The notes below the pieces were generated by a model. It searched no databases, had not been told where the DNA came from, and worked only from the letters and a program-made list of their open reading frames with translations. A stretch of 64,000 bases of DNA from UBA3069 sp050633465 (lineage in GTDB: Bacteria; Pseudomonadota; Alphaproteobacteria; Rhodobacterales; Rhodobacteraceae), in the NCBI GenBank assembly GCA_050633465.1, contig JBOEGO010000001.1:1-64000 (forward strand). The letters are read 5' to 3'. Shown in pieces: positions 40,397 through 48,003 of the stretch. The position numbers and the translations under genes were made by a program. Within the stretch, counting starts at the first letter, position 1, and each line of letters starts with the position of its first letter.

Positions 40397-42904
40397 TCAT
40401 TCTGCCGGGAGGGGGGACATGCGGGGGGCAGTCGCGGCCTTCGCCGCGTCGTCCATCGCCGGGCGGACACGGCGCAGGCGCAGCGCGTTCGTCAGTACGA
40501 AGACCGAGCTGAGCGCCATTGCCCCAGCCGCCAGCACCGGCGACAGCAGCAGGCCCGACACCGGGTAGAGCAGCCCCGCCGCCACCGGAATGAGGGCTAC
40601 GTTATAGCCGAAGGCCCAGAACAGGTTCTGGCGGATGTTGCGCATCGTACGCCGCGACACTTCCAGCGCGTTGACCACGCCGCGCAAATCGCCCGACATC
40701 AGCACCACGTCGGCCGATTCGATGGCGACGTCGGTGCCGGTGCCGATGGCGATGCCCACGTCCGCATGGGCAAGCGCGGGCGCATCGTTGATGCCGTCGC
40801 CGACGAAGGCGATTTGCTGGCCCGTGCCGCGCAGATCGTCCAATGCCGCGACCTTGCCATCCGGCAGCACACCCGCGATCACATGGTCGATGCCGGTCTC
40901 GCGCGCGATGGCTTCTGCCGTCTCGCGCTTGTCGCCGGTGATCATGGTGACTTTCAGGCCAAGATCGTGCAGCGCCCGGATGGCCGCCGCGCTGGATGGC
41001 TTCACCGGATCTGCCACGGCGATGACGGCGGCAACGCGTCCGTCGATGGCGGCGTAAAGCGCGGTGCGGCCCCGCTCGACCAGGCGGCGCTCTTCGTCGA
41101 CCAACGCGCCGATGTCCAGCCTTTCGCGAGCCATCAAACGGTCGGCGCCCACCAGTACGTCCCGGCCCGCGACTTCTGCCCGGACACCGTGGCCAGTGAT
41201 GGACTTGAATTTCTGCGCGTCGTGCCGGGCAACGCCCTCGGCCTTCGCCGCCCGCAGGATGGCCTCGGCGATGGGATGTTCCGACCGCGCCTCGACCGCC
41301 GCGACCAGAGCCAGCACCTCGGCCCGTTCAAAGCCGTCGGCCAGCACCAGATCGGTCAGTTCGGGGCGTCCTTCGGTCACCGTGCCGGTCTTGTCCAGCG
41401 CGACCACATCGACGGTCGAAAGCTGTTGCAGGGCGTCGCCCTTGCGGAACAGCACACCCATTTCGGCGGCACGGCCGGTGCCGACCATGATCGACGTCGG
41501 CGTGGCCAGCCCCATCGCGCAGGGGCAGGCGATGATCAACACCGATACTCCGGCGACCAGCGCAAAGGACAAGGCGGGCGACGGTCCGACCAGCAGCCAG
41601 ATCATCACCGTCAGCAGCGCCAGCGCCATGACAGCGGGCACAAACCACAGGGTGATCCGATCCACCAGACCCTGGATCGGCAACTTGGCACCCTGCGCCT
41701 CTTCGACCATACGGATGATTTGCGCCAGCGTCGTATCCGCTCCCACGCGTGTCGCACGGAACTGGAAGGCACCGGAACCGTTGACGGTCCCGCCGGTGAC
41801 GGGATCGCCCAACGACTTGGCCACAGGCACCGGCTCGCCGGTGATCATGCTCTCATCGACGCGGGCGCTGCCTTCGGTCACTTCACCGTCCACGGCAATC
41901 CGCTCTCCGGGGCGCACGAGCAGGATGTCGCCCGCGGCGATGCGCTCGATGGCCACGTCCTCAGGCTCTCCGTCCACCAGCACGCGGGCGGTCTTGGCCT
42001 GAAGGCCCAGCAGCTTCTGGATCGCTGCGCCGGTGCGGCCCTTGGCGCGTGCCTCCAGCCAGCGGCCCAGCAGGATCAGAACGACGATCACCGCCGCCGC
42101 CTCGAAATAGACGGCGCGCGACCCTTCGGGCAGCAGCGCGGGCGCGAAAAGAGCGACCAGAGAATAGAGATAGGCGGCAGAGGTGCCGACAGCGACAAGG
42201 CTGTTCATGTCCGGCGCACCCTTGAACAGCGCGGGAAACCCGCGCGTATAGAAGCTGCGCCCCGGCCAGAGCAGGACCACCGTGGTCAGGACGAACTGGA
42301 TCAGCCAGCTTGCCCGATGGCCGATCGTGTCGCCGATCAGACCATGCATGCCGGGGATCAGGTGCGCGCCCATTTCCAGCAGAAACACAGGCAGGGCGAG
42401 GGTCGCCGCCAGCGCGGTCCTGCGAGCCAGCGTCCGCGCCTCTTCATCCTTGCGGGCACTCGTGTCTTCCGGCGCGCTGTCCGGCGGCAAGGTCGCGGGA
42501 TAGCCTGCGTCACCCGCCGCCTTCAGCAGGTCCGCAACCGCAAACGAGCCTTCGAGATACGTTACCGTCGCAGTTTCCGATGCCAGATTGACGTTCACGT
42601 CCAGCACGCCCGGCACCGCCGCCAGCGCCTTGTCCACCCGCCCAACGCAGGACGCACAAGACATGGAGGCCACGTTCAGGCGAGTGCTCTGCTTACGGGC
42701 CGGATAGCCAATCTCTTCCAGCTTCTCGACGATGTCCGAGATGCGCTCCGGCCCGTCGATCTGCGCCTGGGCCGTCTCGCTGGCGAGGTTGACGCGAACG
42801 TCGCTGACACCCGGCAGGCCGGAAAGCCCACGCTCCACCCGCCCGACGCAAGAGGCGCAGGACATGTTTTGAAGGGAAATTCGGACGTTGTGCGGACCGG
42901 ACAT
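40397..42904 (-). CDS. copA: Cu(I)-exporting P1B-type ATPase CopA
   Basis: This inner-membrane Cu(I) pump of about 835 residues starts at MSGPHNVR behind AGGAG. Two N-terminal HMA domains each carry MSCASCVGRV (near 14 and 79). Eight helices follow, with the CPC motif (IIACPCAMGLATP) near 460, the phosphorylation site DKTGT near 510 and GDGINDAPAL in the hinge. It has its own CueR-type promoter at 42932-42962 and shares the transcript with cueR. Divergent from copZ. Confidence 0.95.
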   Translation of the reverse strand: MSGPHNVRISLQNMSCASCVGRVERGLSGLPGVSDVRVNLASETAQAQIDGPERISDIVEKLEEIGYPARKQSTRLNVASMSCASCVGRVDKALAAVPGVLDVNVNLASETATVTYLEGSFAVADLLKAAGDAGYPATLPPDSAPEDTSARKDEEARTLARRTALAATLALPVFLLEMGAHLIPGMHGLIGDTIGHRASWLIQFVLTTVVLLWPGRSFYTRGFPALFKGAPDMNSLVAVGTSAAYLYSLVALFAPALLPEGSRAVYFEAAAVIVVLILLGRWLEARAKGRTGAAIQKLLGLQAKTARVLVDGEPEDVAIERIAAGDILLVRPGERIAVDGEVTEGSARVDESMITGEPVPVAKSLGDPVTGGTVNGSGAFQFRATRVGADTTLAQIIRMVEEAQGAKLPIQGLVDRITLWFVPAVMALALLTVMIWLLVGPSPALSFALVAGVSVLIIACPCAMGLATPTSIMVGTGRAAEMGVLFRKGDALQQLSTVDVVALDKTGTVTEGRPELTDLVLADGFERAEVLALVAAVEARSEHPIAEAILRAAKAEGVARHDAQKFKSITGHGVRAEVAGRDVLVGADRLMARERLDIGALVDEERRLVERGRTALYAAIDGRVAAVIAVADPVKPSSAAAIRALHDLGLKVTMITGDKRETAEAIARETGIDHVIAGVLPDGKVAALDDLRGTGQQIAFVGDGINDAPALAHADVGIAIGTGTDVAIESADVVLMSGDLRGVVNALEVSRRTMRNIRQNLFWAFGYNVALIPVAAGLLYPVSGLLLSPVLAAGAMALSSVFVLTNALRLRRVRPAMDDAAKAATAPRMSPLPAE

Positions 42905-42931
42905 GGAAATCTCCTGATTCTGATCCTCCCT

Positions 42932-42962
42932 CACATAAGGGTTCCATTCACTGGAAGGTCAA
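42932..42962 (-). promoter_or_regulatory. CueR-type promoter of copA
   Basis: On the minus strand TTGACC (42962-42957), a 19-bp spacer with TTCCAGTGAATGGAA, TATGTG (42937-42932). The transcript would start about 20 nt upstream of the copA ATG. Confidence 0.82.
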
Positions 42963-42990
42963 CAGGTGCATCGAGGAATTTTTTCGGGCA

Positions 42991-43021
42991 TTGACCTTCC
43001 CATAGGGGAACGCCCTAGATA
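42991..43021 (+). promoter_or_regulatory. CueR-type promoter of the copper chaperone gene
   Basis: TTGACC (42991-42996), a 19-bp spacer with TTCCCATAGGGGAA, TAGATA (43016-43021). Divergent from the copA promoter, 28 bp away, so one regulator pool can switch both. Confidence 0.82.
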
Positions 43022-43044
43022 GCAGCAGCAAGAAGGAGATCGTG

Positions 43045-43245
43045 ATGATCAGGTTCAGCGTGCCGGACATGAACTGCGGACATTGCACCGCGTCGATAGA
43101 GAAGGCCATTGTGACGATAGACCCACACGCGACTGTCACCTGTGACCTGACTGCGCGTTCCGTCGAGGTAGATAGCGCATTGGATGAAAGCGCTCTGAAG
43201 GCAGCGATTCACGATGCGGGCTACGGATCGCAAAGACTGAGTTAG
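43045..43245 (+). CDS. CopZ-like copper chaperone (HMA domain)
   Basis: This 66-residue single-domain metallochaperone has the copper site PDMNCGHCTASIEKAI at 7-22 and the typical ending AAIHDAGYG. AAGGAG lies 6 nt before the ATG at 43045 (a GTG at 43042 is too close). It would hand Cu(I) to CopA, whose gene is divergent. The NCGHC variant also occurs in proteins of mercury and zinc systems, so specificity rests on the CueR-type promoter. Confidence 0.87.
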   Translation: MIRFSVPDMNCGHCTASIEKAIVTIDPHATVTCDLTARSVEVDSALDESALKAAIHDAGYGSQRLS

Positions 43246-43387
43246 TCCCGGCACTTCCAGTCATTACTGAAGTACTCACTACCATTTTCGCGTCTTCTGT
43301 CTGACTGGTGAACGTTGCTATGTACCTATTGCGCAACAGTTTTGAGCGCTCGCAGCGAGAATTCGCCTGCCTCGCTAGATTGTGCCA

Positions 43388-43416
43388 AACCTTCCCGCGC
43401 TGTAAGCGTTGACTAA
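43388..43416 (+). promoter_or_regulatory. Degenerate CueR-like promoter
   Basis: AACCTTCC (43388-43395) and AAGCGTT form an imperfect dyad; the core cttcccgcgctg is shared with the site at 39869-39890. GACTAA at 43411-43416 would be the -10 region. Upstream of 43444. Weak. Confidence 0.35.
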
Positions 43417-43443
43417 TTTGTCAAAACGTCCAAGTTGGCGTTC

Positions 43444-43866
43444 ATGAGAATGCGTGTCGCCACTTCGGTATGGGTGAAATTCCTCACTTGCTTCGCTTTT
43501 GCGTTGGCATTGGTTCTGTCTCCACCTTCTGCGGCACACGCGGCCTCGGGAATGCATGATGGTCAGCATTCTGGATCGATCAGCGCCCTTCTCAGCGAAC
43601 CGACAGTTGGTCAGGGAACTGATATCCACGCCGACCACATGAAACACCCGGCGACAGTTGACGTGGATGACATATCCTCCGACATTGGAGAAACAGAGCA
43701 TCAATCAACTCAGTGTTGTAACGGAATATGCATTTCTGTCGTCATTCCAGACGCAGACTTGGTATTCCCGGATCCTATTGCTGCGAAAGAATATATGATC
43801 CTGAGCGGTCAGACGCATTCCGTCGAAACATCAGGGTTTCTGCGGCCCCCTCGATTCCTGATCTGA
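43444..43866 (+). CDS. Exported protein with CCNGIC motif, possibly CopL-like
   Basis: This protein of about 140 residues from MRMRVATSVWVKF has a signal peptide (cleavage near AHAAS). The mature part has His patches (GMHDGQHSG, DIHADHMKH) and a Cys cluster TQCCNGICISVVI, then a C-terminal stretch without known domain. His and Cys patches point to copper binding. It is first in the run with the TolC-like protein and oxidase. Position and motifs resemble CopL-type proteins, but the family is not confirmed. Confidence 0.55.
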   Translation: MRMRVATSVWVKFLTCFAFALALVLSPPSAAHAASGMHDGQHSGSISALLSEPTVGQGTDIHADHMKHPATVDVDDISSDIGETEHQSTQCCNGICISVVIPDADLVFPDPIAAKEYMILSGQTHSVETSGFLRPPRFLI

Positions 43867-43939
43867 AACGGCGCCCAATCCGGGTGTGAGCCTTGCGCAG
43901 ACTCTGCGTGAGACATCGTTCATCAATCAGGATACCTTC

Positions 43940-44161
43940 ATGAAAATTCATCTACTTATGGGGGCTTCGGCCCTCGGGCTTGGCGCATGCGCCTATGAGC
44001 CTACCCCTTTGCCCTCCGTTGCGACACAACAGGCTGTCGTCAACGCGACCGTTTCGTCTCCGATCAGCTATCAAGATCCATTGGCTGGCTACACCTATCG
44101 TGGTCCGACCGGCCCCCGTGATTGGCGTTCCGTCAATCAAGAGCAGACGGAGGGCAACTGA
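43940..44161 (+). CDS. Small lipoprotein
   Basis: This 73-residue lipoprotein from MKIHLLMGASALGLGAC has its lipobox (LGAC) at residues 13-16. The rest is polar and Pro-rich (YEPTPLPSVAT, GYTYRGPTGPRDW). Its stop overlaps the start of the TolC-like gene (TGATG), so the two are coupled. Function unknown; perhaps a partner of the outer-membrane protein. Confidence 0.7.
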   Translation: MKIHLLMGASALGLGACAYEPTPLPSVATQQAVVNATVSSPISYQDPLAGYTYRGPTGPRDWRSVNQEQTEGN

Positions 44162-45627
44162 TGCGGGTATCTAAGATTCCGCTGGTTCTTGGCTTTCCCC
44201 TAATTTTGGGTGCCTGCGCTACCGCAGTACCGGGTATCTACACGGAACCGAAAGCCGGCTTCGCCAACATTTCCAGCCAGGTCACACCGGCCATCGGCAA
44301 ACGGACGGCCTTCGCCGAAACCCAGGCCGAAAACGAAGCTCTCAAGAAACAGGTGCACAGCATGGTGCATCGGAAGACGATCTCGGCCGATACGGCGGTT
44401 CAGGTTGCGCTGCTGAACAATAAGGGTCTGCAAGCGTCTTACGCCAATGTTGGCCTCTCGGCCGCTGAGGCTTGGCAGCAATCGACGCCGGAAAACCCCA
44501 TCGTCTCAATTGGCGTCCTGGGAATCGGTGCGCCTGAGCTCGGTGCCTACAGGGCGATCGAAGGGCTGATCCGGTCGAACGTCCTCGATGCCACCACGCG
44601 CAAACAGCGCATGGCCATTGCTGATGCAAGCTTCCGGCAGGCTCAGCTCAATGCCGTGAACGACACACTTGCACTGGCCAATCAGACGCGAAAGGCATGG
44701 GTCGATGCAGTCGCCGCCTTCGAGGCAGTGAGCTATCTGCGGCGCGCGAAAGCGACCTCTGACGCCGGCTCGGAACTGGCTATGCGGTTAGGCGAGACCG
44801 GCGCACTCAACAAAGCTGGGCAGGCCCGCGAACAGGCATTCAATGCCGAACTGGCGGGGCAACTTGCACAGGCACGATTGAACGCCACTCGGTCCAAGGA
44901 GGCTTTGACCAGGTTGATGGGCCTCTGGGGCACCGAAGTCGATTACTATGTGCCAGATGCCCTTCCTGCACTGCCGCGTTCTGTCGGCCGTGTGACCGAC
45001 ATCGAGGCCAAGGCACTCCGAAACCGGGTGGATCTGCGTGTTGCCAAACTTGGCCTGGAAGCGCAGGCCAAGGCGTTTGGGCTGACCGATCAGACCCGCA
45101 TTGTCAGCGATCTGGAGATCGTTGCTGGAGCCGAGCTTGAGCGTGAAGTTGGCGGCGATGGCGACATTGAAACCAAGGCTTTGCCTCAGGTGGAAGTGGA
45201 GTTCGCGATCCCGATCTACGACACCGGCAAGGCCCGGATGCGCAAGGCAGAATTGTCTTATCTACAAGCGGCCAACGTGCTCGCAGAGAAGGCCGTGAAC
45301 GTCCGGTCCGAAGCGCGGGGTGCTGAAGCCTCTTATCATGCCGCATACAAAATCGCGCGCCACTACCGCGACGTTCTGGTGCCGCTACGCACGACCGTCG
45401 AAGAAGAGGGTTTGCTGTCCTACAACGGCATGATCACCAACACTTTCGAGCTGCTGACTGATGTGCGCGAGAAACTTGGCGCATCCCTGGAAGCGGCAAA
45501 TGCAAAACGCGAATTCTATATGGCACAGGCCGATCTGACCGCCGCGATCTATGGCGGCGGCGAAGGCGGCGGTGGTGCTGGTGGAGAAGGCGCAACGCTT
45601 GCCGCCGGTGGCGGCGCAGGACACTGA
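44161..45627 (+). CDS. TolC-family outer-membrane lipoprotein
   Basis: This 488-residue outer-membrane efflux-type protein has lipobox LILGAC near residues 14-19. Long alpha-helical, Ala- and Gln-rich repeats typical of TolC channels follow (DASFRQAQLNAVNDTLALANQ, and a second copy near 330-440). The end is Gly-rich (GGGEGGGGAGGEG). No RND pump or membrane fusion gene lies beside it; it is followed by a multicopper oxidase. This arrangement recalls PcoB/PcoA-like pairs functionally, with a TolC protein instead. Substrate unproven. Confidence 0.85.
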   Translation: MRVSKIPLVLGFPLILGACATAVPGIYTEPKAGFANISSQVTPAIGKRTAFAETQAENEALKKQVHSMVHRKTISADTAVQVALLNNKGLQASYANVGLSAAEAWQQSTPENPIVSIGVLGIGAPELGAYRAIEGLIRSNVLDATTRKQRMAIADASFRQAQLNAVNDTLALANQTRKAWVDAVAAFEAVSYLRRAKATSDAGSELAMRLGETGALNKAGQAREQAFNAELAGQLAQARLNATRSKEALTRLMGLWGTEVDYYVPDALPALPRSVGRVTDIEAKALRNRVDLRVAKLGLEAQAKAFGLTDQTRIVSDLEIVAGAELEREVGGDGDIETKALPQVEVEFAIPIYDTGKARMRKAELSYLQAANVLAEKAVNVRSEARGAEASYHAAYKIARHYRDVLVPLRTTVEEEGLLSYNGMITNTFELLTDVREKLGASLEAANAKREFYMAQADLTAAIYGGGEGGGGAGGEGATLAAGGGAGH

Positions 45628-45638
45628 AAGGAACTGAC

Positions 45639-46997
45639 ATGTTGAACAGACGTCAATTACTCGGAGCCGGCGCCGCAGGTGCAACGCTGGTCTCTTCAAA
45701 AGCCTGGGGTCAAACCCTGAACATGGGCCTCCCTGAAGCCGCGCAGATGGACAGTGCGGCAACGGCGATTACGGCGCGTCCGTCGTCAGGGCCGGACTAC
45801 ACACCTGTGGTCACGCTGAACGGGTGGACCCTGCCGCACCGGATGAACAACGGGGTCAAGGAATTTCACCTCGTCGCCGAACCGGTAGAGCGCGAACTTG
45901 CAGACGGGATGATCGCGCATTTGTGGGGTTACAACGGCCAATCCACCGGGCCGACGATCGAAGCAGTCGAAGGCGACCGGGTCCGCATCTACGTCACCAA
46001 CAAGCTGCCGGAAGGCACCACGGTGCATTGGCACGGGCTCATCCTGCCCTCGGGCATGGATGGGGTCTCCGGGTTGAGTCATCCCAGCATCCCGCCAGGG
46101 AAAACGTTTGTCTACGAATTCGACTTGGTGAAGTCCGGCACGTTCATGTACCACCCCCATGGCGACGAAATGGCGCAGATGGCGATGGGGATGATGGGCA
46201 TGTTCGTGGTCCATCCCAAGGATCCCACCTTCATGCCGGTGGATCGCGATTTTCTGATCATGCTGAATGCCTTTGACATCGATCCCGGCACATACGTGCC
46301 CCGCATCATGACGATGACGGACTTCAACCTGTGGACGTGGAACAGTCGGATCTTCCCCGACATCGATCCGCTGGTCGTGAACAAGGGCGACAAGGTGCGA
46401 GTACGCGTCGGCAACCTCACGATGACAAACCACCCGATCCACATGCACGGCTATGACTTCAAGGTCACCTGCACGGATGGTGGCTGGGTACCGCCAGAAG
46501 CGCAATGGCCGGAGGTCAGCATCGACATCCCCGTGGGCGCGATGCGCGCCTATGAGTTCGTCGCAGACCATCTGGGTGACTGGGCGATTCACTGCCACAA
46601 GTCGCACCACACGATGAATGCCATGGGTCACGATGTGCCGACGTTCATCGGGGTCAACAAGAAGCCGCTGACCCAGAAGATCCGTCAGTTCCAGCCGGAG
46701 TACATGCCCATGGGGATGTCCGGCATGGGGGACATGGCGAAAATGGAAATGCCGCTGCCTGACAACACGATCCCGATGATGACGGGTTGGGGGCCCTACG
46801 GCCCCATCGAGATGGGCGGCATGTTTTCGGTCGTAAAGGTGCGGGACGGCATCGACGCGGACGATTACTCCGATCCCGGCTGGTACGAAAATCCTCCGGG
46901 CGAGATGGCCTACGAATGGACCGGCGAATTGCCCGAGTTCGCCTCGAACAACAGTCCCAAGACCATTCTCACACCAAAACCAAACTCGAAGGGCTGA
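45639..46997 (+). CDS. Multicopper oxidase, copper-tolerance type
   Basis: This 452-residue exported oxidase has N-terminal NRRQLLGAGAAG, a Tat-like signal. The ligand motifs are TVHWHGLIL, FMYHPHGDEM, HPIHMHGYDF and WAIHCHKSHH. A Met-rich segment near 345-380 (MPMGMSGMGDMAKMEMP) may bind Cu(I). The ending of the last motif (HCHKSHH) differs from the HCHILEH of the oxidase at 31592, so this is a different subfamily. GAAAGG precedes the ATG. Cotranscribed with the TolC-like gene. Confidence 0.9.
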   Translation: MLNRRQLLGAGAAGATLVSSKAWGQTLNMGLPEAAQMDSAATAITARPSSGPDYTPVVTLNGWTLPHRMNNGVKEFHLVAEPVERELADGMIAHLWGYNGQSTGPTIEAVEGDRVRIYVTNKLPEGTTVHWHGLILPSGMDGVSGLSHPSIPPGKTFVYEFDLVKSGTFMYHPHGDEMAQMAMGMMGMFVVHPKDPTFMPVDRDFLIMLNAFDIDPGTYVPRIMTMTDFNLWTWNSRIFPDIDPLVVNKGDKVRVRVGNLTMTNHPIHMHGYDFKVTCTDGGWVPPEAQWPEVSIDIPVGAMRAYEFVADHLGDWAIHCHKSHHTMNAMGHDVPTFIGVNKKPLTQKIRQFQPEYMPMGMSGMGDMAKMEMPLPDNTIPMMTGWGPYGPIEMGGMFSVVKVRDGIDADDYSDPGWYENPPGEMAYEWTGELPEFASNNSPKTILTPKPNSKG

Positions 46998-47043
46998 ACG
47001 GCCCTTCGTCAACTCCAACCAAACCAACCTACAGGACAATGAA

Positions 47044-47760
47044 ATGAGAAATCTTCTTTTGACGACAAGCTTCGCGTTGGTGCTTTCGGCACCAGCATTT
47101 GCCGCAGGCACACATGATGGCGGGCACGGTGAGACCAAGCCGGCCGCAATGATGATCGGTATGCCGGGTGAAGCCGCCAATGTGGACCGCACAATTGATG
47201 TCACTCTGCTCGAAAACGACGAAGGCGAAATGCTGATCGAGAGCGAAGAGATGACCATCAAGGAGGGTGAAACCATCCGCTTCAACATCACAAACAAGGG
47301 TGAGCTGGAGCATGAATTCGTCCTTGATACAGTCGAGCGCAACGCCGAGCACAAGATCGAAATGGCCAAGATGGATATGGAACACGACGACCCGAACCGA
47401 ATCCGTCTCGATGCGGGCGCTTCGGGTGAGGTCGTCTGGACGTTCGCGAATGCTGGTACGTTCGAAGCGGCGTGCCTGATTCCGGGTCACTACGAATCCG
47501 GAATGCACCGTGCGGTCTCAGTGGGGGACCAGATGGCTCAGGCTGACGTGGAATATACGAGCGGGACCATCAAGAAGATCGACGCCAAGGCCGGCAAGGT
47601 CACAATCATCCATGGCCCTCTGGTCAACCTCGATATGCCCGCGATGACGATGGTATTCCGCGCGGACGAAGCGATGATGGCCAAGATGGCGGAAGGTCAG
47701 GACATCGAGTTCGTTGCCGACCGGGTCAAGGGCAAGCTTACTGTCACGCAGATGAAGTGA
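47044..47760 (+). CDS. Cupredoxin-CusF fusion, periplasmic copper carrier
   Basis: This 238-residue exported protein has a signal peptide (cleavage near AFAA). Residues about 45-160 form a plastocyanin-like cupredoxin (ELEHEFVLD for the first His, ACLIPGHYESGMH for the Cys-His-Met loop). Residues about 170-238 form a CusF domain (SGTIKKIDAKAGKVTIIHGP, then LDMPAMTMVFRADE with the Met ligands and aromatic). CusF normally is a separate chaperone. Joining it to a cupredoxin could pass copper between the two sites. Behind the oxidase by 47 nt. Confidence 0.85.
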   Translation: MRNLLLTTSFALVLSAPAFAAGTHDGGHGETKPAAMMIGMPGEAANVDRTIDVTLLENDEGEMLIESEEMTIKEGETIRFNITNKGELEHEFVLDTVERNAEHKIEMAKMDMEHDDPNRIRLDAGASGEVVWTFANAGTFEAACLIPGHYESGMHRAVSVGDQMAQADVEYTSGTIKKIDAKAGKVTIIHGPLVNLDMPAMTMVFRADEAMMAKMAEGQDIEFVADRVKGKLTVTQMK

Positions 47761-47771
47761 AGATAGACAAT

Positions 47772-47798
47772 GGGGCCGAGGCGAACACGCCCGGCCCC
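47772..47798 (+). terminator. Candidate terminator hairpin
   Basis: GGGGCCG-N13-CGGCCCC forms a GC-rich stem 11 nt behind the cupredoxin-CusF gene. It lacks a strong T-tract, so it may be a weak or Rho-assisted terminator. Confidence 0.45.
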
Positions 47799-47846
47799 AA
47801 CGCTTTGAGGCAATTAAATCAAGCGCTACGGAGGTAGCCGAGCATT

Positions 47847-47966
47847 ATGAATTTCCTGATAACCTGCACATGCGCCCTTGCGCTCGTCTTTCCGGCTTTC
47901 TCAGTGAACGCTTCCAGTGGCAAAGGTCAGCAACCTCATGCAGCAATACACGTTTTGCTGAAATAG
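47847..47966 (+). CDS. Possible 39-residue exported peptide
   Basis: The frame from MNFLITCTCALALVFPAFS to IHVLLK has a complete signal-peptide profile (cleavage near VNAS) and GGAGG about 12 nt upstream. The mature part would be only about 17 residues (SSGKGQQPHAA). It may be a truncated relic of a longer exported protein. No homologue recognised. Confidence 0.35.
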   Translation: MNFLITCTCALALVFPAFSVNASSGKGQQPHAAIHVLLK

Positions 47967-48003
47967 AAGTATCGTTCAGCTTCACGTTCAATACGCGGAT
48001 CGT

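Noticed and set aside
39923..42994. A 1023-codon open frame opposite cueR and copA
   Set aside because: It is the complement of two clear genes in high-GC DNA; its translation is low-complexity Arg/His/Gln-rich and matches no family.
45786..47369. A 527-codon open frame opposite the multicopper oxidase
   Set aside because: It covers the reverse strand of the oxidase and cupredoxin genes; His/Asp/Val-rich composition is a codon-bias artefact.
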